A stretch of 38,413 nucleotides of DNA, taken from assembly GCA_023257145.1 (NCBI GenBank), contig JALRDA010000127.1, forward strand, positions 1-38,413, in the 5' to 3' direction. Shown here piece after piece: positions 15,229 through 22,018 of the stretch. Source of the DNA: Candidatus Saccharimonadia bacterium (GTDB lineage: Bacteria; Patescibacteriota; Saccharimonadia; Saccharimonadales; Saccharimonadaceae). A model generated the notes under the pieces. It saw only the letters and a list, made by a program, of their open reading frames with translations, made no database searches and was not told the origin of the DNA. A program made the position numbers and the translations under genes. Numbering within the stretch: the stretch's first letter is position 1; each line of letters starts with the position of its first letter.

Positions 15229-15250
15229 CAGCTCGGTTGAGCTGTTTTTT
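15229..15250 (+). terminator. Terminator of tRNA-Ser
   Basis: CAGCTC (15229-15234), GGTT loop, GAGCTG (15239-15244), followed by TTTTTT. Confidence 0.8.
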
Positions 15251-15274
15251 ATTTTTAGTCGGTTGATCGTCGCA

Positions 15275-15283
15275 TGCTACACT
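15275..15283 (+). promoter_or_regulatory. Extended -10 promoter of the cupin gene
   Basis: TGC (15275-15277) plus TACACT (15278-15283); ATG is 6 nt downstream. No -35 match is seen. Confidence 0.6.
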
Positions 15284-15289
15284 GAATTT

Positions 15290-15643
15290 ATGGAATATAC
15301 TTCGTTCTCTGAGCAGCAAGTGTCAACTAACGATCAGGGGGCTGTCATTCGTGAACCATCATTGGAATCTTCACCGATAGGCGATGCGGAAATCTATATT
15401 GAAAATCGCTATCCAAAAGAGGGATTCGCTTTAAATACCGCCTGTGATATCTTAGCGATCATTCTAGAACAGCGTGGGCGCGTACTTTACCATCCCGATA
15501 CCGGTAAGGAGCCTATTACTGTCAGTCGGGGAGGGAAGCTGTACATTCCGCAAGGTGAGGCGTATGCATTTGAAGGGCCTGTAAAGCTAGAATATGTGTC
15601 GTTCCCACCGTGGACTCCGGATCAGGCGAAGCATATTCAATAA
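15290..15643 (+). CDS. Small cupin-domain protein
   Basis: A 117-aa protein. The frame is open further left into the tRNA, but the leaderless promoter fixes ATG 15290. Residues about 35-110 read as a single cupin barrel: an ENRYPKEGFALN strand, LAIILEQRGRVLYHPD, VSRGGKLYIPQGEAYAFEG (the PxGxxHxF-type second motif, with Tyr where His is usual) and a final KLEYVSFPPW strand. The metal-binding His residues of classical cupins are mostly absent, so metal-independent sugar or ligand binding is possible. The enzymatic role is unknown. Confidence 0.6.
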   Translation: MEYTSFSEQQVSTNDQGAVIREPSLESSPIGDAEIYIENRYPKEGFALNTACDILAIILEQRGRVLYHPDTGKEPITVSRGGKLYIPQGEAYAFEGPVKLEYVSFPPWTPDQAKHIQ

Positions 15644-15654
15644 ATCTAGGATGG

Positions 15655-16146
15655 TTATTTCACCCAAGGTGACCACAATGTATTATTCGAATCCCAGCCG
15701 ACGGCGCCATAAGATCCTGACCAGCTAGCCACACCGACTAGCGCGCAGGTTTCGGCGCCCCATAAGGTGGTCGAATGTGTTGTAACACCAGTCGCCTGCG
15801 TATATTTGTACTGTGTGCCGTTACGAGAGCGAGCGCTGAGAGCAAATTCATTCGTGCTGTCATTACGGCAAAAGTACAGATTATTTTGCGAAGTTTGATA
15901 TGCCGTACGATTGAATCGCATATCCATTGCGGCTGTCGGTAGCGGATGAACGCCGTTGATGGCATTCTCGGCGGCAATTTTTTTGGCCATCGATGCTAGA
16001 TCATTTTGAACATTAACGTTATATGCTCGGTTTTGAATACCGTTATACGCCACGATCGTAATGGCAGCAAGGATGCCGATAACGACGATGACAATTAGTA
16101 ATTCAACAATAGTAAAGCCAGTCTGATGTTTGTTTTTGGGGTGCAT
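15655..16146 (-). CDS. Type IV pilin-like protein (prepilin 1)
   Basis: A 163-aa prepilin. After a short charged leader (MHPKNKHQTG), the class III signal G/FTIVELLIVIVVIGILAA is visible, with Glu at +5 and a hydrophobic N-terminal helix that anchors it in the membrane and packs pili. Prepilin peptidase should cut after Gly10. The globular part contains two Cys (in YFCRND and ETCALV), which could form a disulfide as in many pilins. The first 30 residues are almost identical to the prepilin at 25198-25719. Type IV pili support attachment and twitching and may help an epibiont hold its host. The -10 TATACT lies 8 nt before ATG. Confidence 0.9.
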   Translation of the reverse strand: MHPKNKHQTGFTIVELLIVIVVIGILAAITIVAYNGIQNRAYNVNVQNDLASMAKKIAAENAINGVHPLPTAAMDMRFNRTAYQTSQNNLYFCRNDSTNEFALSARSRNGTQYKYTQATGVTTHSTTLWGAETCALVGVASWSGSYGAVGWDSNNTLWSPWVK

Positions 16147-16154
16147 TACTCTAA

Positions 16155-16160
16155 AGTATA
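16155..16160 (-). promoter_or_regulatory. -10 element of prepilin 1
   Basis: Minus-strand TATACT (16160-16155), 8 nt before ATG 16146. It is divergent from the 16233 gene; the 86-bp gap holds both promoters. Confidence 0.55.
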
Positions 16161-16215
16161 AGCAATTTAAAAGTAATAATCAAAACCGTTACGATAGATA
16201 TACTACTTAGTAATT

Positions 16216-16224
16216 TGATACACT
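16216..16224 (+). promoter_or_regulatory. Extended -10 promoter of the 16233 gene
   Basis: TGA (16216-16218) followed by TACACT (16219-16224); ATG is 8 nt downstream. Confidence 0.55.
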
Positions 16225-16232
16225 GAATACAA

Positions 16233-17660
16233 ATGCTGTTCAAGAAATTATCTATACTACCGATTATTGCATTCATTAGTGGCTTTGCATTAATGACGTT
16301 TGAATTAGCGGCTGCGCGTGTGTTGGCGCCAAGTATCGGTAGCTCTACCTACGTCTGGACGAGTGTTATTGGGGTAATCATAGCTGCACTTAGCCTGGGC
16401 TACTGGGCGGGTGGCCGCGTTGCCGATAAACGAAACCGCCCGACGGACATTGCTTGGATATGTTTAGCGATCGCTACTGCGATTACACTAACGCTTCTGA
16501 ACTATCAGCAGTTAATAGATACAACCGTTCAGACTATCGCGGATTCCCGCCTGCAGGGAGTAGTGGCGTCACTGCTCTTGTTTGCACCGACAAGTTTTTT
16601 GATTGGTTCGCTTAGTCCGTATCTGGTGAAGCTACGGGTGACCTCACTGGCTACGTCAGGACAATCATTTGCGAGCCTGAGTGCGCTGGAATCTATTGGC
16701 GGAATTACGGGAACGTTCATCACGGGGTTTATATTATTTGGTTATATCGGCGCTAGGGAAGCATTTGCTGTCGTCGTATTATTGTTACTCGTTAGTAGCT
16801 GGCTGATTACCCCAGGGCATCGCTGGCAAGCGCGAGCTGCTATTAGTATTGTTGTTGGATTAGTGTGTTTAGGATCGCTACTGATAGCGAACAAAGGTAA
16901 CATCGACACGCCAAGTGCGCATTATTCTATCTTTGATGCATGGGTAAACGGTGATCCTGTGCGTGGCATTGCTTCAGGGCCAGGTGGAACGCAGTCGGGC
17001 GTGTATGTGTATCAACCAGAAAAATTAGTTTTTTGGTACACGCAGCGAATGGCCGAGGTGGTTGCTCAGGCACCAGAGCGTAATAATATATTAGTGCTTG
17101 GCGGCGGTGCATTTACTCTGCCACAGTATCTGGCGCGGACGTACCCTGATAGTACCGTCGATGTCGTCGAAATTGATCCCAAACTTGCCGACATTGCTCG
17201 GCAATATTTTTCATATGAGGATCCGAAAAATGTGAATATGATTTTCGAGGATGCGCGTACCTATATTAATAAAACTGATAAGGTGTATGATGCGATTCTT
17301 GTTGATGTTTATAGTGATGCTGATGTGCCATTTAGTTTGGCGACGAAAGAGTATGGTCGGCAGATTGAACGTGTTCTTGACGACAAAGGTGTTGTGATTG
17401 TAAATATGATTGCTGGACAACGTGGTGCATGCCGAGAGCTGCTGCAAGCACTTGATGCCCCGTATCGTCAGAGTATGTCGTTTGCCGCCTATATGTCGCA
17501 GCGCCCGGCGCACGTGAAATCGAATATGATTGTCGCATATAGTAAGCAACCAATTCGATGGGTCGGTGCTACGCCACTCGTACTTCCTGCATCGACAGCG
17601 TATACAGATAATTTTGCTCCCCTCGAGCGACTACAACAGGATTGTCAGGCTGGTAAATAG
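16233..17660 (+). CDS. Membrane-fused spermidine synthase-like protein
   Basis: A 475-aa protein joining about six or seven membrane helices (residues about 8-215) to a cytoplasmic Rossmann domain of the spermidine synthase class (about 280-440). In the latter, ILVLGGGAFTLPQYL is the nucleotide-binding Gly motif, DVVEIDP the acidic strand end, and EDARTYI plus YDAILVDVYSD the next two blocks. The aminopropyltransferase motif DSSDPxGPA of true SpeE is replaced by DVYSDADVPFSL, as in the uncharacterised fused membrane/SpeE-like group, so polyamine synthesis should not be assumed. It is divergently transcribed from prepilin 1. Confidence 0.8.
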   Translation: MLFKKLSILPIIAFISGFALMTFELAAARVLAPSIGSSTYVWTSVIGVIIAALSLGYWAGGRVADKRNRPTDIAWICLAIATAITLTLLNYQQLIDTTVQTIADSRLQGVVASLLLFAPTSFLIGSLSPYLVKLRVTSLATSGQSFASLSALESIGGITGTFITGFILFGYIGAREAFAVVVLLLLVSSWLITPGHRWQARAAISIVVGLVCLGSLLIANKGNIDTPSAHYSIFDAWVNGDPVRGIASGPGGTQSGVYVYQPEKLVFWYTQRMAEVVAQAPERNNILVLGGGAFTLPQYLARTYPDSTVDVVEIDPKLADIARQYFSYEDPKNVNMIFEDARTYINKTDKVYDAILVDVYSDADVPFSLATKEYGRQIERVLDDKGVVIVNMIAGQRGACRELLQALDAPYRQSMSFAAYMSQRPAHVKSNMIVAYSKQPIRWVGATPLVLPASTAYTDNFAPLERLQQDCQAGK

Positions 17661-18039
17661 TACATCAGTCTGTGTCTAACAGTATAGAAAAAGAGCGGCA
17701 AAGTAGTGAACACTATCAATGTCCGCATATATAGCGCTTTTTGGACCTAAATCTATAATAAATACGCTATATATAGCGTTGTAATAAAGAAACGGGACAC
17801 TACACAGGGGTATGAAGCTTACGTTTTGCTGTGTAGTAATAAAAACTTACAAAAAAGCTTGAAAAACCATATATAGGGGCATATAGTTCTATACAGACAC
17901 TACATATGTAGCCGTTCAATCAAAACAGACATTTTGCAAGAAGGATTTGTACGACCCCAAGAGAACACTTGAGGAGGTCTTCTTGTGACACTTTGAGGGA
18001 GGTGTATATGTCGCAAAAACATAATAATAGGGGAATAGA
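17661..18039 (+). promoter_or_regulatory. Long nrd operon control region
   Basis: This 379-bp gap holds no sizeable gene and is dense in symmetrical elements. They are TAGTGAACACTA (17704-17715), a TATATAGCG element (17722-17737), a perfect ACGCTATATATAGCGT palindrome (17764-17779), a TATATAG half-site (17870-17876) and CTACATATGTAG (17900-17911). There is also a 9-bp inverted repeat ACTACACAG/CTGTGTAGT (17799-17807 and 17829-17837). These resemble NrdR boxes (acaCwATATwGtgt type), the usual operators of ribonucleotide reductase genes. No nrdR gene is in the window. Bases about 17940-18000 contain GAGGAGG and a possible CCCAAG/CTTGAGG hairpin before the leader peptide. Confidence 0.6.
17859..17887 (+). 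promoter_or_regulatory. Likely main nrd operon promoter
   Basis: TTGAAA (17859-17864), 17-bp spacer, TATAGT (17882-17887). A TATATAG half-site lies in the spacer and the CTACATATGTAG palindrome directly downstream, an arrangement suited to repression. A second -10 (TATAAT 17754-17759) lies between the two upstream boxes but lacks a -35. Confidence 0.6.
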
Positions 18040-18043
18040 ATGA
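18008..18043 (+). CDS. Possible 11-aa nrd leader peptide
   Basis: ATG 18008 lies 5 nt after AGGGAGG (17996-18002), the strongest ribosome site of the region. It encodes MSQKHNNRGIE, and its TGA stop overlaps the nrdA ATG as ATGA. It may couple translation into nrdA, which has its own AGGGG at 18029-18033. The peptide has no run of one amino acid that would suggest classical attenuation. Confidence 0.4.
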   Translation: MSQKHNNRGIE

Positions 18044-20436
18044 GCACTATCCACGTTGTCAAACGCGATGGCACCCGCGAACCATTTGATGCGAACAAGA
18101 TCAATCTGGCGTTAGTCGCTGCAAGTGAAGGTCTTCCAGACCAAATCAGTAAAGTTGTACAGGTTGCAACTGAGCTACAATTAACATTATTCGACGGCAT
18201 CACGTCCGAGCAACTAGATGAAGCGGTCATCCACACCGCACTACAGAACGTCAAAGAGGATCCTGACTTTGATAAGATTGCTGCTCGGCTGCTGCTTAAG
18301 AACATCTACAAGAATATTCTTGGTGACTATGCCACTGCGGAAGAACTAAAGAAGCTACACGAAAAGAAGTTCGCCGATTACATCAAAGAAGGTGTTAAGG
18401 ACGGCCTGCTAGACGAGCGCATGAGCACTAAAGTATTCGACTTGAAGCGCCTAGCAAAAGCGCTTGATCCAACTCGTGACGATCTAAGTAAATACCTAGG
18501 GGTGGTGACGAATAAAAACCGCTACGCACTACGCAAGCAAAGCGGCGCACCTATCGAAGTGCCACAGTTTACGCACATGCGTATCGCGATGGGTCTTAGC
18601 TTCAACGAAGCCGATCCAACCGCAGCGGCAATCGATTTCTACGAACACATGAGCCGATTGGAATATACCCCAGGTGGCAGTACCCGTGTGAACGCGGGCG
18701 GCTCGTTCCCGCAGCTATCGAACTGTTTCCTCGTTGAAGTACAGGATGATATGGAATCAATCGCCAAAGGCATCCGCGATACTATGTGGATTGCTAAGGG
18801 AACCGGTGGTATCGGTATTAGCCTGAATAAGCTCCGTGCTTCAGGCAGCCCGGTCAAGACAACCAACACCGAATCTACTGGTCCGATTCCATTCATGAAG
18901 ATGATTGATACGGCACTCTTCGCGGTTTCGCGAAAAGGCAAAAAAGCCGGTGCAGCAGCCCTTTATATGGAAAACTGGCACCTTAATTTCCCTCAATTTC
19001 TAGATCTTAAACAAAACTCTGGTGACCCATATCTGCGTACTCGTTTTGCAAACACGGCGGTCTTTATTAGCGACGAGTTCATGAAGCGCGTGCAAAAAGC
19101 AGAAGATTGGTATCTATTTGATCCAGCCGAGACACCTGATCTTCCTGAACTCTACGGTGCAGAATTCTCTAAGGCGTATGCGAACTACATTAAAAAAGCT
19201 GAACGTGGTGAAATGCGTGATTTCCAGAAGATCAACGCCCGCGAGCAGTTCTATCAGATCTTGACCGTCTTGCAGGCAACAAGCCATCCGTGGCTTACCT
19301 GGAAGGATACGATCAACGTTCGTGCACTGAACAACAACACTAGCACGATCCACCTTTCAAACCTTTGTACAGAAATCACGTTGCCACAAGACAAGGATAA
19401 TACTGCCGTTTGTAACCTTGTCAGTATTAACCTTTCAGCGCACCTTAACGAAGATAAGACTTGGGACTGGGCTCGCCTTGAAGCGAGTACGCGCAGTGCT
19501 ATTCGTCAGCTAGATAACCTATGCGACATTACGAATACACCGATTCCTGAAGCAATGCATTCAAACCTCCAGAACCGCGCACTTGGTCTGGGTGTCATGG
19601 GCTTTACGGATGTGATTGAAAAGCTAGGTTATAGTTACGAATCAGAAGAAGCCTATGATCTGATCGATCAGCTGACCGAATTTGTCAGTTACAATGCTAT
19701 CGACGAATCAGCAGAGCTTGCGCAAAAACTTGGTTCATACCCAACATTCAAGGGAAGTGGTTGGAGCAAGGGTATCCTTCCATTCGATACAATTGATCAG
19801 TTGGCGACAGACCGTAAGGTAAAAGTTGAAGTCAATCGCAAGCATCGCCTTGACTGGACTGACCTTCGTAAAAAAGTCCAAAAGGGTATGCGCAACGCAA
19901 CACTGATGGCAATTGCACCAACGGCAAATATCGCGCATATTGCTGGCACAACGCCAGGTCTAGATCCTCAATTTGCACAAATTTTCAGCCGCGCCACCCT
20001 AAACGGTAAGTTCCTTGAAGTAAATGTGAACCTCGTAAACGACCTTAAGAAACTAGGTATTTGGGATGATGTTAAGGAAGAAGTTCTCCGTACGCAGGGT
20101 GATGTACAACAAATTGATGCAATTCCACAGCACATCAAAGATGTATACAAAACTAGCTTCCAGCTTAGTCCATACTCATTTATCGAAGTCGCTGCCCGCG
20201 CACAAAAATGGGTCGACCAAGCTATTAGCCGCAACATGTACCTTGAGACGCGAAATATTGACGACTACATTGATATTTACACGACTGCATGGAAACGCGG
20301 TCTAAAGACTACCTACTACCTGCATGTAAAACCTCGGCATACCGCAGAACAAAGTACCGTCAAAGTGAATAAATCAGAATCTGGCACCGGTCCACGAAAA
20401 TCTGGATTCGGCTTCGCTAAAAAACAATCAGTATAA
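18040..20436 (+). CDS. nrdA: Ribonucleoside-diphosphate reductase large subunit, tail-less
   Basis: The catalytic subunit of class I ribonucleotide reductase, which makes dNDPs from NDPs in the cytoplasm. The 798-aa protein starts with an ATP-cone (VKRDGTREPFDANKI, about residues 6-90), which senses ATP/dATP. Active-site residues are visible: Cys229 in LSNCFLVEV and Cys458 in AVCNLVSINL (the redox pair), and Cys443 in SNLCTEI (thiyl radical, with flanking Asn and Glu). Tyr759-Tyr760 in TTYYLHV form the radical relay. The final 38 residues are a flexible, Lys/Ser-rich stretch ending KSGFGFAKKQSV, with no cysteine. The C-terminal CxxC or CxxxxC pair that re-reduces the active site is therefore missing and seems to be encoded by the next gene. 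AGGGG is 6 nt upstream. Confidence 0.95.
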   Translation: MSTIHVVKRDGTREPFDANKINLALVAASEGLPDQISKVVQVATELQLTLFDGITSEQLDEAVIHTALQNVKEDPDFDKIAARLLLKNIYKNILGDYATAEELKKLHEKKFADYIKEGVKDGLLDERMSTKVFDLKRLAKALDPTRDDLSKYLGVVTNKNRYALRKQSGAPIEVPQFTHMRIAMGLSFNEADPTAAAIDFYEHMSRLEYTPGGSTRVNAGGSFPQLSNCFLVEVQDDMESIAKGIRDTMWIAKGTGGIGISLNKLRASGSPVKTTNTESTGPIPFMKMIDTALFAVSRKGKKAGAAALYMENWHLNFPQFLDLKQNSGDPYLRTRFANTAVFISDEFMKRVQKAEDWYLFDPAETPDLPELYGAEFSKAYANYIKKAERGEMRDFQKINAREQFYQILTVLQATSHPWLTWKDTINVRALNNNTSTIHLSNLCTEITLPQDKDNTAVCNLVSINLSAHLNEDKTWDWARLEASTRSAIRQLDNLCDITNTPIPEAMHSNLQNRALGLGVMGFTDVIEKLGYSYESEEAYDLIDQLTEFVSYNAIDESAELAQKLGSYPTFKGSGWSKGILPFDTIDQLATDRKVKVEVNRKHRLDWTDLRKKVQKGMRNATLMAIAPTANIAHIAGTTPGLDPQFAQIFSRATLNGKFLEVNVNLVNDLKKLGIWDDVKEEVLRTQGDVQQIDAIPQHIKDVYKTSFQLSPYSFIEVAARAQKWVDQAISRNMYLETRNIDDYIDIYTTAWKRGLKTTYYLHVKPRHTAEQSTVKVNKSESGTGPRKSGFGFAKKQSV

Positions 20437-20459
20437 AAACAACTAGGGGGATAACTGAA

Positions 20460-20636
20460 ATGGCAAACGCAAACGCAATCATCAACGACGAAATGACACT
20501 AGAGGAAAAACTAGCAGCAATCGATCTTGCGATGAAAAATGCACAAGAAATGGCAAACGAGGAAGCGGTGAGTAGAGGCGTTGACGCTGTACCGATCGAT
20601 CCTCAAGAATTTTTGATGTGCGAAGGTTGCCAATAG
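20460..20636 (+). CDS. 58-aa protein with NrdA-type C-terminal CxxC tail
   Basis: A short gene with AGGGGG (20445-20450) 9 nt before ATG, starting 23 nt after nrdA in another frame. The product begins with a polar, helix-prone region (MTLEEKLAAIDLAMKNAQEM, residues 12-31) and ends VPIDPQEFLMCEGCQ. The last residues, Cys54-Glu-Gly-Cys57-Gln, match the CExCQ-type ends of many full-length NrdA proteins, where the pair carries electrons from thioredoxin or glutaredoxin to the active site. The preceding NrdA lacks this pair. I infer that this is the redox tail acting in trans, with the N-terminal helix as a dock on NrdA. A free small redox carrier is the alternative. Confidence 0.8.
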   Translation: MANANAIINDEMTLEEKLAAIDLAMKNAQEMANEEAVSRGVDAVPIDPQEFLMCEGCQ

Positions 20637-20655
20637 GCGAGGTGCGAGATTCGCT

Positions 20656-20889
20656 ATGGAGCACTTGTATGAATCGCCAGTTGTTGACCAAGATAAGATT
20701 AGACAAAACAATCTTCTTCGAGGACAATTAGGTATACGGGCATATCAGATTGCAACGGGTAATTACACAGCGCCACTAGGTCGTCAGTTCGCGATGAATG
20801 ACATGGCGCTTGTGTATGAAGCGATAGACGCTATTCCAAATCTAGTTGACGGACAGCAAGTGCTTCCAATAGAAGAATTTAGTAAATAA
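20656..20889 (+). CDS. Hypothetical 77-aa protein in the nrd operon
   Basis: An unrecognised protein placed between the tail gene and nrdB. ATG 20656 is preceded by GAGGTG at 20639-20644 (11 nt, long spacing), and its stop overlaps the AAGGAG of nrdB. It is soluble, has no Cys, and contains LRGQLGIRAYQIATGNYTAP followed by a helical C-terminal half (MALVYEAIDAIPNL). It does not resemble NrdI, NrdH or glutaredoxin. Its place suggests an accessory role, for instance in holding the split reductase together or in cofactor assembly. Confidence 0.65.
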   Translation: MEHLYESPVVDQDKIRQNNLLRGQLGIRAYQIATGNYTAPLGRQFAMNDMALVYEAIDAIPNLVDGQQVLPIEEFSK

Positions 20890-20898
20890 GGAGTTTAT

Positions 20899-21960
20899 AT
20901 GGCAGGAATATTAGGTACAGGAATTCAAGACGGGCTGCTACTAAAGCCTGTTCATTACCAGTGGGCGATGGATCTATACGATCAGGCGGTTGCAAACACG
21001 TGGTTTCCGAACGAGATTCAGCTAGTCCAGGACCTTGCGGACTGGAAGAAGATGACCGACGAAGAGCGCCACGCGTTGACGTTCCTCATGAGCTACTTCA
21101 ACCCGAACGAACTACTCGTCAACAAGGCATTGGCGTTTGGCGTATACCCATACGTCAATGCAGCTGAATGTCATTTGTACTTGGCAAAGCAGATGTGGGA
21201 AGAAGCGAATCACTGCATGTCATTTGAATATGTCCTAGAGACCTTCCCGATTAACCGCGATGACGCCTATGCGGCGCACGTTGAAACCCCTTCAATGGCA
21301 CGTAAGGAAGAATTTGAAACTAAGTTCATCAAGCGCATGACTGAAGATACGCTTGATATCACGACGACCGAAGGCAAGAAGGACTTTGTCCGTAACTTGG
21401 TGGCCTATAACATCATCCTTGAAGGTATCTGGTTCTATAGCGGCTTCATGGTGGCATTGTCATTCCGTCAGCGCAATCTGCTGCGTAACTTTGGCTCACT
21501 CATTGACTGGGTAGTGCGTGACGAATCACTTCACCTGAAGTTCGGTATCAACTTGATTCTAACTGTTCTCGAAGAGAACGAAGACTTGCAGACCGAAGAG
21601 TTTGCCGCTGAAATCAAGCAAATGATTCTTGACGCTGTTGAAATGGAAGAGGCATACAATAAGGATCTATTGCCAAACGGCATCCTTGGCCTCAATAGTG
21701 ACTACATCAATCAGTACGTGAAGTACCTCGCTGATCGTCGCCTCGAAGAGCTTGGATTTGAGCCACACTACAAAGTCTCGAACCCAGCCAAATGGATGGC
21801 AGCAGCAAACGATACCCTGCAGTTGGTGAACTTCTTTGAAAGTACCAACACCAGCTACGAAGTAAACGCTGGCGGTTCATCGACAAAACCAGCCGAAGGA
21901 CAAAGCCCAAGCGCTGATCGTCACGAGAACGATCCAGAGAATAGTATTTTGACTAAATAA
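20899..21960 (+). CDS. nrdB: Ribonucleotide reductase small subunit, Tyr-less (class Ic/Id-like)
   Basis: The ferritin-like radical-generating subunit of class I RNR. The 353-aa protein has all six metal ligands: Glu71 (NELLV), Glu102 and His105 (EEANH), Glu175 (ILEGIW), Glu209 and His212 (RDESLH). The residue four after His105, where class Ia enzymes have the radical Tyr, is Phe109. This and Glu in place of the first Asp are the marks of Mn/Fe class Ic proteins such as the chlamydial one; a Mn2 class Id enzyme is also possible. The C-terminal about 40 residues are disordered and would bind NrdA. AAGGAG is 5 nt upstream, overlapping the previous stop. Confidence 0.93.
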   Translation: MAGILGTGIQDGLLLKPVHYQWAMDLYDQAVANTWFPNEIQLVQDLADWKKMTDEERHALTFLMSYFNPNELLVNKALAFGVYPYVNAAECHLYLAKQMWEEANHCMSFEYVLETFPINRDDAYAAHVETPSMARKEEFETKFIKRMTEDTLDITTTEGKKDFVRNLVAYNIILEGIWFYSGFMVALSFRQRNLLRNFGSLIDWVVRDESLHLKFGINLILTVLEENEDLQTEEFAAEIKQMILDAVEMEEAYNKDLLPNGILGLNSDYINQYVKYLADRRLEELGFEPHYKVSNPAKWMAAANDTLQLVNFFESTNTSYEVNAGGSSTKPAEGQSPSADRHENDPENSILTK

Positions 21961-21963
21961 GCG

Positions 21964-21989
21964 AGTGGGCCGAAAGGCCTACTTTCTTT
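21964..21989 (+). terminator. Probable nrd operon terminator
   Basis: AGTGGGCC (21964-21971), GAAA loop, GGCCTACT (21976-21983) with one G-U pair, followed by TTCTTTAACT. The T-run is imperfect, so some read-through into the 22019 gene is possible. Confidence 0.6.
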
Positions 21990-22018
21990 AACTAGATGTC
22001 TAATCAAGGGGAGAATAT

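Noticed and set aside
15173-15289. Upstream extension of the cupin gene into the tRNA-Ser region.
   Set aside because: It would overlap the tRNA and its terminator; a TGC-TACACT promoter 6 nt before ATG 15290 explains the true start.
16233-17660. Annotation as a true spermidine synthase.
   Set aside because: The aminopropyltransferase DSSDPxGPA block is replaced by DVYSDADVPFSL and the protein carries a large membrane region, so only the fold is claimed.
17940-18000. GAGGAGG at about 17971-17977 as the ribosome site of another small gene.
   Set aside because: The nearest start (GTG 17985) is followed by a stop after three codons; it may only be part of a leader hairpin.
18639-20237. Long antisense frames opposite nrdA and other genes.
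   Set aside because: They lack ribosome sites and promoters and mirror the codon bias of the strongly supported sense genes.
20437-20459. A frameshift or sequencing error that split one nrdA gene into the 798-aa protein and the CxxC tail.
   Set aside because: nrdA ends in a plausible Lys-rich tail, and a clean AGGGGG ribosome site and ATG follow with helical sequence in between. The small gene has coherent codons of its own. Relatives should still be checked.
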